From Nitrososphaerota archaeon (GTDB lineage: Archaea > Thermoproteota > Nitrososphaeria > Nitrososphaerales > UBA183), in the NCBI GenBank assembly GCA_027886865.1, contig JAPCJR010000013.1, positions 34,850 to 56,976 of the forward strand: 22,127 bases of DNA, read 5' to 3'. Under the pieces are notes generated by a model that saw nothing but the letters and a program-made list of their open reading frames with translations, searched no databases and was not told where the DNA came from. The position numbers and the translations under genes were made by a program. Of the stretch, positions 6,930 through 13,558 are shown in pieces; position 1 is the first letter of the stretch; each line of letters begins with the position of its first letter.

Positions 6930-7775
6930 TTACCTGTTCACGACCACGATCCCGACGGCGACGAGGACCGTCCCGACCAGCTCGTTCGCCGGAGGTACGC
7001 TGAGCTGGAAGATTGATGCCATGATTGTCGCCAGGACGGGGACCAGGAAGAAGTACGAGGTGAACTGGGCCGCGGGCATGCGCGAGAGGATCTTCCAGTA
7101 GACGACATAGGCGACGCCGCTCGCCAGGATGACGTTGTACCCGAGGAACACCCAGAAGGCGACGGTTGGGTCCAAGAAGGGCCTCTCGAACGCCAGCACC
7201 GGCAGGATGAACACTCCTCCGAAGACCGACTGGACCGCCGTCACTGCGTTCGTGTTCATGCTGGGGTTCCACCGCTTGAACAGCAGTATGGCGACGGCCC
7301 ATGAGGCCGAGGCTGCGAGCGCATAGACGTCCCCCACAACGAAGCTCGCGGCGATTATGCTCGGCAGGAATACTACCACGATGCCACAGAACGCTGCGGC
7401 TATGCCCGCTATCCTGTTCCTCGTGAGCTTCTCGCCCAGGAGCGGGGAGAGGGCGGCGACGATGACCGGTTGCGTGTAGACAAGGGTCGAGCTGACTCCG
7501 GTGTTCGCGGTGAGAAGGCTCGCATTCAGGAATACTAGGAACAGAGCTACGTTGAAGAGCCCGAGGGCGAGCAACCAGACTAGGTCTCTCCTGGTGATGC
7601 CCTTGAGGGCGTATCCGCCGATCGCGAACACGAAGGCGCCTCCCAAGACGGCGCGCAACAGTGCGAACGTGATCGGGTCCACGTAGGGGAGCACGCCCTT
7701 GATGACGAAGTAGTTGCCCGCCCAGACTAGGCAGACGAAGATGATGAGGATGACGTCGAGCAGCTTCGTCTTCAC
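6930..7775 (-). CDS. EamA-family (DMT superfamily) transporter
   Basis: A 281-residue protein with ten predicted hydrophobic segments arranged as two EamA repeats of five helices each, the normal size for the family. Characteristic pieces are VWAGNYFVIKGVLP in the first helix, SLLTANTGVSSTLVYTQPVIVAAL at the end of repeat one (two overlapping pieces), and LFKRWNP before repeat two. Members export or import amino acids, nucleosides or other metabolites; the substrate is not readable. The start is GTG 7775, with GGAGGG about 10 nt upstream as ribosome-binding site. It lies 45 bp after the alcohol dehydrogenase gene and 30 bp before the nucleotidyltransferase-like gene, so all three may be co-transcribed. 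Confidence 0.88.
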   Translation of the reverse strand: MKTKLLDVILIIFVCLVWAGNYFVIKGVLPYVDPITFALLRAVLGGAFVFAIGGYALKGITRRDLVWLLALGLFNVALFLVFLNASLLTANTGVSSTLVYTQPVIVAALSPLLGEKLTRNRIAGIAAAFCGIVVVFLPSIIAASFVVGDVYALAASASWAVAILLFKRWNPSMNTNAVTAVQSVFGGVFILPVLAFERPFLDPTVAFWVFLGYNVILASGVAYVVYWKILSRMPAAQFTSYFFLVPVLATIMASIFQLSVPPANELVGTVLVAVGIVVVNR

Positions 7776-7820
7776 GAAGGCTCGGCCCTCCGGGCATACT
7801 CCAAGTCTCTCTCGTCTCCC

Positions 7821-8843
7821 TCAGGCGGTTATGAGCGCCTTCATGCACTGCTGCTGGTCTGCGACGGCGAACGCCTCATCGGTCCTTGAAAGGGGAAACC
7901 GATGGGTGACCATGTCAGCGACGACCACGGTGCCTTCCGCGAGCAGTTTCAGGGCTCCGGCCGTCTCGACCTCGGTCGCGGAGTAGCTGGTCACGAGCTT
8001 CGTACCGTTGAGGAAGAGATGGGCGATGTCGACGGTCGCCTTTGCGTCTTTCTTGGGAGCTCCGAAGAGGAGCACGGTGCCTCCTCTAGCGACCACCTTC
8101 ATCGCGTCCTCGAAGGCGGCGCCGCTCCCTGTGGCAAGGATCACCAGCTCGGGGCCTCCCGGGATTGTTGCTAAGACCCGGGCTCGCTGTTCCGGGTCCG
8201 AGACGTTGAAGGTCGCGTCGGCGCCCATCTTCACAGCCATGGAGAGTCTGTACTCGCTGAGGTCGGCCATGATGACTGCCTTCTTTCCGTAGGTCCTGAG
8301 TAGTTTCAGGTGGAGGAGCCCGACCGGCCCCGCCCCATAGATCAATACAGAACCAGCCTTGCTCGCATCCGCCCTCTCCAGCCCGCGCAGGCAGCAGGCC
8401 AGCGGCTCTATGAAGCTGGCCTCTTCGAAGCCGAGAGAATCGGGGAGCTTGAGTACTGCACCCCTGTCAACGTTGTACTTGGGGACGATGAAGTGCTCGG
8501 CGAGCCCGCACGGGACGAGGTTGTGCTTCGAATATTCTGGGCACAGCGTCTGTTCGCCCACCCGGCATAGTCCGCATACGCCGCAAGGCACGTGATGATG
8601 TGCATAGACTCTGTCCCCGACGGTCAGCCCTGTCACCCCTGGGCCCAGTTCGGCCACCTCCCCGACCTCCTCGTGCCCGAGAACCTTCGAGGTTATCCCC
8701 TGTCCGTGTACCTTCTCCAGGTCGGTCCCGCAGATTCCGCAGCACCTCAGCCTCACAAGAACCTCTCCATCCGCTGGAACCGGGCGGGGCACTTCGGCTA
8801 TCCTAACCTTTCCGGGAGAATCGATCAAGACCGCCTTCAACAA
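7821..8843 (-). CDS. Zinc-dependent alcohol dehydrogenase (MDR family, sorbitol/threonine dehydrogenase-like)
   Basis: A 340-residue medium-chain dehydrogenase. Catalytic zinc ligands are C38 (CGICGTD), H57-E58 (GHEE) and E146 (EP). The structural zinc site C87, C90, C93, C101 is complete. The Rossmann loop GAGPVG lies at residues 170-175, and the aspartate ending the second strand (MADLSEYRL) favours NAD over NADP. Members oxidise polyols, secondary alcohols or threonine; the substrate here is uncertain. The start is TTG 8843. GAGGGAG sits 7 nt upstream, a good ribosome-binding site, and a TATA-like GCTTATC lies near 8880. It is probably co-transcribed with the EamA transporter gene. Confidence 0.92.
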   Translation of the reverse strand: MLKAVLIDSPGKVRIAEVPRPVPADGEVLVRLRCCGICGTDLEKVHGQGITSKVLGHEEVGEVAELGPGVTGLTVGDRVYAHHHVPCGVCGLCRVGEQTLCPEYSKHNLVPCGLAEHFIVPKYNVDRGAVLKLPDSLGFEEASFIEPLACCLRGLERADASKAGSVLIYGAGPVGLLHLKLLRTYGKKAVIMADLSEYRLSMAVKMGADATFNVSDPEQRARVLATIPGGPELVILATGSGAAFEDAMKVVARGGTVLLFGAPKKDAKATVDIAHLFLNGTKLVTSYSATEVETAGALKLLAEGTVVVADMVTHRFPLSRTDEAFAVADQQQCMKALITA

Positions 8844-8889
8844 ATCACGACTCCCTCGCCGCCGCGGCCGTCATGAGATAAGCGCTTCC

Positions 8890-9009
8890 CTATTTCGGAA
8901 GCCCGAGGACGTCTTCGCAATCCCACAGCATTCCACAATTCGAGCATCTGTACTTGCAAACCTGCATCTCCACCATCTTCGTACCGCAGTAGCAGATCTG
9001 CTCAGGCAA
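8890..9009 (-). CDS. Very small zinc-ribbon protein (39 residues)
   Basis: An open frame of 40 codons including the stop, starting at TTG 9009. The peptide reads MPEQICYCGTKMVEMQVCKY, then a second half with CSNCGMLWDCEDVLGLPK. The cysteines form C-x-C at residues 6 and 8, a C near 18, then C-x2-C and a final C, as in a zinc ribbon. A TATA box (CTTATAG on the minus strand) is centred 28 bp from the TTG, the same spacing seen at other leaderless starts in this window. There is an in-frame stop upstream and no ATG or GTG before the ribbon, so TTG is the only good start. It lies 46 bp upstream of the alcohol dehydrogenase gene. The function is unknown; such ribbons can bind nucleic acid or protein. 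Confidence 0.65.
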   Translation of the reverse strand: MPEQICYCGTKMVEMQVCKYRCSNCGMLWDCEDVLGLPK

Positions 9010-9033
9010 CGGTTCCGAATTTGAGCCACTATC

Positions 9034-9040
9034 CTTATAG
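9034..9040 (-). promoter_or_regulatory. TATA box of the 39-residue zinc-ribbon gene
   Basis: On the minus strand this reads CTATAAG/CTTATAG, centred 28 bp from TTG 9009. It shares a 95-bp divergent spacer with the cupredoxin promoter. Confidence 0.55.
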
Positions 9041-9066
9041 TCTTTCGGGAGTCATTCTGGTCAACC

Positions 9067-9073
9067 CTTAAAT
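9067..9073 (+). promoter_or_regulatory. TATA box of the cupredoxin gene
   Basis: CTTAAAT is centred 35 bp upstream of ATG 9105 and only 17 bp upstream of the in-frame TTG 9087. TTG 9087 would therefore lie before the expected transcription start, so ATG 9105 is favoured. Confidence 0.55.
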
Positions 9074-9104
9074 CTCGTTTGGGGGTTTGGAGAAAAAGAG
9101 AACC

Positions 9105-9779
9105 ATGATGGCAAGACGGGCCGGGCGCCGTGCAATGGCTTCGGCGATGCTCATCGCAGGAGTGCTGATAGTAGTCGTGGTCGCCGGTGGCCTTTCCTTC
9201 TACGTCTTTAGTTCAGGAGGGCGCCCGTCATCGCAGAACAGTACGACGGGCAGCTCTCAATCCACGAGCTCAATCAGCGTCGTGGATTCATCCGTATCGA
9301 CTACTTCCAGCTCCGCGTCTCACTCGACCTCCTCTACGACCTCGTCCTCAACTTCCTCTTCGTCTTCCTCATCCTCATCCTCTTCGTCTGCGACTGTCCA
9401 GTCTTCTACATCTTCGGCCTGCACCGCCAGCACCTCGAGCAGCACATTTGTCCTGCCCTCGTGCGGCTCTGAGATAATAATCCCGCCCGGTATCCAGGAT
9501 TCAAACGCCAAGGCGCTCAACATAACGTTTGACCCGTTCAACCTGAAGGTCGTCATAGGAGTGAACAACACGGTATATTTCGTGAACAATGACCTCCAGG
9601 ACAACCTGGGCCATGTCCTGGAGTCGAACTCTTGGCCCTCTGCCGGTCAGCCGTTCGCGTTCGAGATCCTGCCGGGCCAGGTGTTGAACGTGACGCTGTC
9701 GACCCCCGGGACCTACAGATACAACTGCGAGTGGCATCCCGTGTGGATGACCGGCACGATAACCGTGGTAGCCGGGTAA
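9105..9779 (+). CDS. Membrane-anchored cupredoxin (plastocyanin-like blue copper protein) with Ser/Thr-rich linker
   Basis: A 224-residue protein in three parts. An Arg-rich start is followed by a hydrophobic helix (about residues 15-37), which is a signal anchor and looks somewhat like an archaeal class III (pilin-like) signal. Residues about 40-110 are almost all Ser and Thr, a likely glycosylated stalk. Residues about 120-224 are a cupredoxin domain with type-1 copper ligands H170, C208, H211 and M215 (C-x2-H-x3-M in NCEWHPVWM). It probably works outside the cell as an electron carrier or copper binder. ATG 9105 is chosen from TATA spacing; ATG 9108 and TTG 9087 are in-frame alternatives. 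The Vgb-like gene follows after 7 bp in the same operon. Confidence 0.88.
   Translation: MMARRAGRRAMASAMLIAGVLIVVVVAGGLSFYVFSSGGRPSSQNSTTGSSQSTSSISVVDSSVSTTSSSASHSTSSTTSSSTSSSSSSSSSSSSATVQSSTSSACTASTSSSTFVLPSCGSEIIIPPGIQDSNAKALNITFDPFNLKVVIGVNNTVYFVNNDLQDNLGHVLESNSWPSAGQPFAFEILPGQVLNVTLSTPGTYRYNCEWHPVWMTGTITVVAG
9341..9390 (+). repeat. Serine-codon (TCN) low-complexity tract
   Basis: An imperfect TCC/TCT/TCG/TCA repeat encodes a run of about 15 serines broken by one threonine, inside the cupredoxin stalk. This kind of tract tends to change length by slippage. Confidence 0.7.
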
Positions 9780-9786
9780 GCTGAAA

Positions 9787-11292
9787 TTGCAGAGCCCAGG
9801 CGGGCGCTTGTCGAAGAACAGGCTGCTGCTTCTCGTGCTGGTGGCTGGCGTTCTTATTGGCTCAATCGCAGTGTATTCGTCTTCGTCGCAGTTTTCCTCC
9901 ACGCAAGAAACTACTTCGGTCAGCGCGAGTTCGTCCGCAGTGTGCTCCCAACCCGCAGGCGTCTCGAAGGTGCAACTGTCTCCGTCGCCGCAGTTCGGCG
10001 CGGTCACGACCTTCGCTCTTCCCAAGCCTCTCAAAGCCCCCAACTCGATCGCCGTAGCGCCCGACGGGTCCGTCTGGTTCGGCGAGGTCGCGCTGCGGGG
10101 GGTCGCGCACCTCTTCACAAACGGTACCCTCCTCCAGTACGCCTGGCCGTCCTCGTTCTTCTCTCCACCGACGAACTGCTTCGACCTCTCGGAGCTCTGG
10201 GGTCTCGTCATCTGGCACGGGATGGTCTGGGCGTCTGACTCGGTGAACGGTCAATTGGTTGCCCTGACTCCGTCGAACGACACCTTCCAGACGGTGCACC
10301 TTTCGGAGGGCTCCCTCCCGCGGTTCCTAGCCATAGACGCCTCCGGAGACCTCTGGTTCACAGAATCGTCGACCTCCACCCGGGTCGGGATGCTCGCCTC
10401 CCCGAGCAGCGCTCCCCGATACTTCGACGTCCCAGCCGGGGCCGGTCAGATCTCCGCCTCGCTCCTGTTCTATAACACGAGCCTGGCGTACGTGGTCACG
10501 GTCAACACGAGCGACAACGCGGGGGAGGTCTTCTCCTTCGACCCGTTGCTCAGCCAGCCCGTCTTCACCGACATCGGGGCGAACGAGACCCTGTTGGCTC
10601 CGTACAGCGTCGCGGTGGCCGACGGAGGCTTGTGGGTAAGCGAACACGACGCCTCCGACCTCGCGTTCTACAATCAGACGTCTTCGCGATGGTCGTTCTA
10701 TCCGACCTCCCTGAACCCCGAAGTGCCGGCGACCCTCCCTTACTACATCCTCGCGAACGGCAGCTCGGTCTGGTTCAACGAGCACGATAGCAACAGGATA
10801 GGCGAGGTATCAGGCGGTGTATCGTTGACCGAGTTCAACATCTCGAGCGTCCCGCTCGCGAGCGGTGGCGTCGGGAACGCCCTGACGATAGGACTCGACC
10901 GCAACCTCGTGTGGTTCACCGAGTGGACGGGGAACGAGGTAGGTTACGTCAACGCATCCGTCTCTCCGACTTTCTCGATATCATCTCCGTCGAACTCTTC
11001 CGGCATCAGCATCGCCCCCGGCTCGTCCGTGACGTTGCCCCTCACGATATCAGGGACGTCCGCGCTCCCCCTGTCGCTCGGTTACGCCGATTCGGAGACC
11101 CACCTGTCCAATCCCGTGAACCTCTCCATCAGCTCCGACGCCGGTACGATCACAGGGTTGGCGGGGACGAGGCTGGTCACTCTGACGGTCGCCGCGAAGC
11201 CTGGGACTCCGGCGGGCGAATACCTGGTCCTCGTCACTGTGACCGACGGCATCACGTATCGCTCCGTCTACATCACCGTCGAAGTTCAGTAG
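9787..11292 (+). CDS. Secreted or anchored Vgb-like beta-propeller protein with C-terminal Ig-like domain
   Basis: A 501-residue protein. An N-terminal hydrophobic helix (LLLLVLVAGVLIGSIAVY, about residues 13-30) and a short Ser/Thr-rich stretch precede a propeller built from repeated blades. The blade motif W-[FV]-x-E is seen in VWFGEVALRGVAHL, LWFTESSTSTRVGML, LWVSEHDASDLAFY, VWFNEHDSNRIGEV and VWFTEWTGNEVGYV, typical of the Vgb/streptogramin B lyase-like family. The last 110 residues are a beta-rich Ig-like domain of the kind that follows such propellers (PGTPAGEYLVLVTVTDG). Many N-x-S/T sequons suggest an extracellular place. The start is TTG 9787, 7 bp after the cupredoxin stop. True lyase activity is unproven; archaeal relatives are of unknown role. 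Confidence 0.82.
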   Translation: MQSPGGRLSKNRLLLLVLVAGVLIGSIAVYSSSSQFSSTQETTSVSASSSAVCSQPAGVSKVQLSPSPQFGAVTTFALPKPLKAPNSIAVAPDGSVWFGEVALRGVAHLFTNGTLLQYAWPSSFFSPPTNCFDLSELWGLVIWHGMVWASDSVNGQLVALTPSNDTFQTVHLSEGSLPRFLAIDASGDLWFTESSTSTRVGMLASPSSAPRYFDVPAGAGQISASLLFYNTSLAYVVTVNTSDNAGEVFSFDPLLSQPVFTDIGANETLLAPYSVAVADGGLWVSEHDASDLAFYNQTSSRWSFYPTSLNPEVPATLPYYILANGSSVWFNEHDSNRIGEVSGGVSLTEFNISSVPLASGGVGNALTIGLDRNLVWFTEWTGNEVGYVNASVSPTFSISSPSNSSGISIAPGSSVTLPLTISGTSALPLSLGYADSETHLSNPVNLSISSDAGTITGLAGTRLVTLTVAAKPGTPAGEYLVLVTVTDGITYRSVYITVEVQ

Positions 11293-11310
11293 AGAGTGGT
11301 TCGAAAGGCG

Positions 11311-11316
11311 TTTAAG
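11311..11316 (+). promoter_or_regulatory. TATA box of the zinc-ribbon/CPBP operon
   Basis: TTTAAG is centred 29 bp upstream of ATG 11343. ATG 11334 is only about 20 bp away, which is too close for a normal archaeal start site. Confidence 0.5.
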
Positions 11317-11342
11317 CTCTTGGTTTCAGGTTCATGCTAGAT

Positions 11343-11558
11343 ATGCCAGGCAAGGAGGAAGCCGATGCGGACGCGCCGAGGTTCGTGAGGAGAAAGGTCT
11401 TCGCGATCGTTCCCAGGCTCTGTCCTTCGTGCTTAACTCCTCTCCAGAGCGTCAGCGAGCTCGGCGGCTGGCTCGTGCCCTACGATTACTTCTGCCCCAA
11501 CTGCAGGTACAGGGGACACGCCTACCTAGAGGCCGACCCTGAGAAGAGACCGGACTGA
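11343..11558 (+). CDS. Small zinc-ribbon protein
   Basis: A 71-residue protein with one zinc ribbon: CPSC in the middle (LCPSCLTPLQ) and CPNC near the end (DYFCPNCRYRGHAY), about 26 residues apart. No other domain is seen. ATG 11343 is preferred to the in-frame ATG 11334 by TATA spacing. It ends 6 bp before the CPBP protease gene, which itself carries a terminal zinc ribbon, so the two are probably co-transcribed and may act together. The function is unknown. Confidence 0.78.
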   Translation: MPGKEEADADAPRFVRRKVFAIVPRLCPSCLTPLQSVSELGGWLVPYDYFCPNCRYRGHAYLEADPEKRPD

Positions 11559-11564
11559 AATCTG

Positions 11565-12689
11565 TTGGAATCTCCGCGCTGGAACGCGTTCGGGATTGTC
11601 TATGCGGCTATAATCGCGTTCACCGTGGTTCTGCTCGTCCTCTCCATCCCGTTCGGGATATACGCCGTCTTCTTCACCCATCTCTCCACCACCTACACAT
11701 ACCAGAACCTGATCGCATACTTCCCTATCTACATCGGCCTGGTCGAGTTCGGCTTACCGCTCAGGCCCTCGTTCGGTGTCCTCTTCCTCTCGTTGACGGC
11801 GCTCTATGCGGTCTTCATCGTGGTCGCCGGGTTGCAGGCCGGCGGGCTGAGGCGAGCGGTGAACGGCGCAATCGAGGAAGGCCCCGGCGCGCTCCTTCGC
11901 AACCCGCTCTCCGCGACGACCATGATACTGGGGGCTACCCTGCTGGCGACGGTGGTGCTGGATTTGTTCCAGACCTCGGTCGGAGTCCAGACGGGAGGCC
12001 TGTCGGGAGACTCTTTCCTGCTGTTTCTCGACCTCACGATCTCCCCGCTGATAGAGGAGGTCGGCTTCAGGTTCTTCCTCATCGGCGTCCCGCTCTTCGT
12101 CCTCCTCCTCGCTACACGGCCGTCCGCAAGGAAACTCGTGAAGACCCTGTGGCGGCCCTCTGCCGCGTGGGAGGTTGAGGCCCTGCCGGGCGCGGGCCAA
12201 ATCCGAGTCCCGTCCGACGCTCTCAAGAATTTCGCGATCTTCCTGGTCGCCGTCAGCTCGATCCTATTCGGGCTCGCCCACTATCTCTCGGGGGCGGGCT
12301 GGGACATTGGGAAGGTCAGCGAGGCGGCCCTGGATGGGGTCGCTCTGGGATACCTGTACGTCCGCTACGGCCTCCACGCGAGCATCATCTTCCACTGGGC
12401 GGTCGACTACGCGACCAACGCCTTCGCTTTCTACGGGCAGGGAGTCTACGGGGTACCCTGGACCGCGAACTCACTGTACAGCCTGGTCCCCACCGTCGAT
12501 GTCCTCCTCCTCGTCGGGCTCCCCGGCCTCCTCTTCTTCATCAACCTCGCGCTCAAGCGAGTGATCAGGCCAAGGCCTGACTCCTCGACGCATTCCGCAA
12601 ACGCGTCGAGCTTGCGCTGTGCGTCTTGCGGAGCGCCTACTGCGCCGGGAGAAACCTTCTGTCACAACTGTGGGAGACAATTACCATGA
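11565..12689 (+). CDS. CPBP-family intramembrane protease (CAAX protease-like) with C-terminal zinc ribbon
   Basis: A 374-residue integral membrane protein with about eight hydrophobic segments. The three CPBP/Abi motifs are present: EEVGFR (E164, E165, R169), FGLAH (F235, H239) and HWAVDYATN (H277, N285). These form the active site of glutamate-type intramembrane proteases such as Rce1, and the relatives are involved in prenyl-protein or signal-peptide processing or in bacteriocin self-immunity. After the last helix the tail carries a zinc ribbon with C352, C355, C366 and C369 (CASCGAP...CHNCGRQL), an addition not found in the basic family. The start is TTG 11565; no clear ribosome-binding site is seen and it follows the small zinc-ribbon gene by 6 bp. 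The substrate is unknown. Confidence 0.86.
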   Translation: MESPRWNAFGIVYAAIIAFTVVLLVLSIPFGIYAVFFTHLSTTYTYQNLIAYFPIYIGLVEFGLPLRPSFGVLFLSLTALYAVFIVVAGLQAGGLRRAVNGAIEEGPGALLRNPLSATTMILGATLLATVVLDLFQTSVGVQTGGLSGDSFLLFLDLTISPLIEEVGFRFFLIGVPLFVLLLATRPSARKLVKTLWRPSAAWEVEALPGAGQIRVPSDALKNFAIFLVAVSSILFGLAHYLSGAGWDIGKVSEAALDGVALGYLYVRYGLHASIIFHWAVDYATNAFAFYGQGVYGVPWTANSLYSLVPTVDVLLLVGLPGLLFFINLALKRVIRPRPDSSTHSANASSLRCASCGAPTAPGETFCHNCGRQLP

Positions 12690-12692
12690 CGA

Positions 12693-12791
12693 ATGGCTCG
12701 AACTAAGACACAGCCGTGTTTGACGTGTGAATCCAACTCCACAAGAGACGAGCCATGCATGTTTGTCGCCGCGCCCTCAAGCGAGTTATAA
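12693..12791 (+). CDS. Doubtful 32-residue Cys-containing small ORF
   Basis: ATG 12693, 3 bp after the CPBP stop, opens a 32-residue frame with CLTC (residues 9-12) and a third Cys at residue 22. The stop lies inside the TATA box of the following dCTP deaminase gene. Zinc-like cysteine spacing and tight coupling to the operon favour a real gene; short length and no homolog recognised argue against it. Confidence 0.22.
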   Translation: MARTKTQPCLTCESNSTRDEPCMFVAAPSSEL

Positions 12792-12792
12792 G
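12786..12792 (+). promoter_or_regulatory. TATA box of the dCTP deaminase-like gene
   Basis: TTATAAG is centred 27 bp upstream of ATG 12816, predicting a leaderless mRNA. Confidence 0.65.
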
Positions 12793-12815
12793 ACCGAGTC
12801 CGGAGACGACTGCGG

Positions 12816-13343
12816 ATGACAGTAGTCGGCAAGTCAATACTGACCGAACTGGTCGAGAAGTACCAGGTAATCTCACCCACCTTCCCCGAAGGCTTCGACG
12901 GAGACGGATACGTCCTTACCGTCCGCGAGGACCGCACGCTGAACTATCTGGAGCACAGGAACATGATATCCAAGGAGGTCATCTTCACTCCGCCGAACTA
13001 CGTGGCTCATCTCACTGCGAAGAGCAGGTTCGGCAGGATGGGCCTTTCCTTCCTGAACTCGGTGAAGGTGCACAGCGGGTTCGTCGGAAGGCTCGCCCTC
13101 GAGCTCGTGAACCTCAACAACGAGAGGTCCCCGATCACCATCAAGCGCGGCGACCCCCTCATACACGTCGAGTTCATCACGAGGGAGGGTGAGCCGGACC
13201 CCTACCGTGGCAACTACATGTTCCAGTACATGGAGCAGACTGAAGCAGATGCTTACGTGAAGATACTCACGGCCCACTTCCCAACGCTCTTCACACCTGA
13301 TGAGCTCGCGAGAATGACCAGGGACCGGGTAAGCAGAGAATGA
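12816..13343 (+). CDS. dcd: dCTP deaminase / dUTPase-family protein
   Basis: A 175-residue protein of the trimeric dUTPase fold. The core signature is clear: AKSRFGRMGL (residues 68-77), then VHSGFVGRLALELVNL (85-100). The glutamate E96 in LELVN marks the deaminase branch, where dUTPases usually have an aspartate in the preceding hairpin. Such enzymes turn dCTP into dUTP (some archaeal ones hydrolyse it further to dUMP), feeding thymidylate synthesis and keeping dUTP low. The N-terminal SxDLRLG-like motif of classical Dcd is not obvious, so the enzyme is divergent and a dUTPase or bifunctional role cannot be excluded. ATG 12816 is 27 bp from a TATA box. Confidence 0.83.
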   Translation: MTVVGKSILTELVEKYQVISPTFPEGFDGDGYVLTVREDRTLNYLEHRNMISKEVIFTPPNYVAHLTAKSRFGRMGLSFLNSVKVHSGFVGRLALELVNLNNERSPITIKRGDPLIHVEFITREGEPDPYRGNYMFQYMEQTEADAYVKILTAHFPTLFTPDELARMTRDRVSRE

Positions 13344-13395
13344 AATGTTAGAATTCTCATGGACTTTCTAACTGATATACCAAGAATACGCTAAG

Positions 13396-13401
13396 TTTAA
13401 G
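13396..13401 (+). promoter_or_regulatory. TATA box of the 40-residue membrane miniprotein gene
   Basis: TTTAAG is centred 28 bp upstream of ATG 13426, exactly the leaderless spacing of other genes here. This promoter is a main reason for calling the small gene. Confidence 0.5.
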
Positions 13402-13425
13402 CAATAGTCGTGCAAACCATATTGT

Positions 13426-13548
13426 ATGACTATCGACCAAAAGGTCCGGTATGGAATAATGGCTGCGGCTGCCGCGAGCTTCCTGTTCGCGAGCTTGGGC
13501 ATGCATCTCGGGCCTCTAGACCCGACTGGTATCGGCCCACTGAACTGA
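13426..13548 (+). CDS. 40-residue single-helix membrane miniprotein
   Basis: An open frame of 40 residues starting MTIDQKVRYGIMAAAAASFL and ending GPLDPTGIGPLN. Residues about 9-28 form one hydrophobic, Ala-rich helix after a charged start, so it should sit in the membrane with a short proline/glycine tail. No family is recognised. Support comes from a TATA box 28 bp upstream, ATG start, and GC-rich coding-like codons in an otherwise AT-rich spacer. It ends 10 bp before the stop of the convergent Lrp-like gene. Confidence 0.5.
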   Translation: MTIDQKVRYGIMAAAAASFLFASLGMHLGPLDPTGIGPLN

Positions 13549-13558
13549 TTGAGCCGCA

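Noticed and set aside
6724..7848. A 374-codon frame on the same strand as the EamA transporter but in another frame
   Set aside because: Its product is Arg/Pro/His-rich and patternless, whereas the EamA frame has ten clean hydrophobic segments.
9300..9400. Short repeats that might suggest a CRISPR array
   Set aside because: They are in-frame serine codons of irregular spacing with no spacers.
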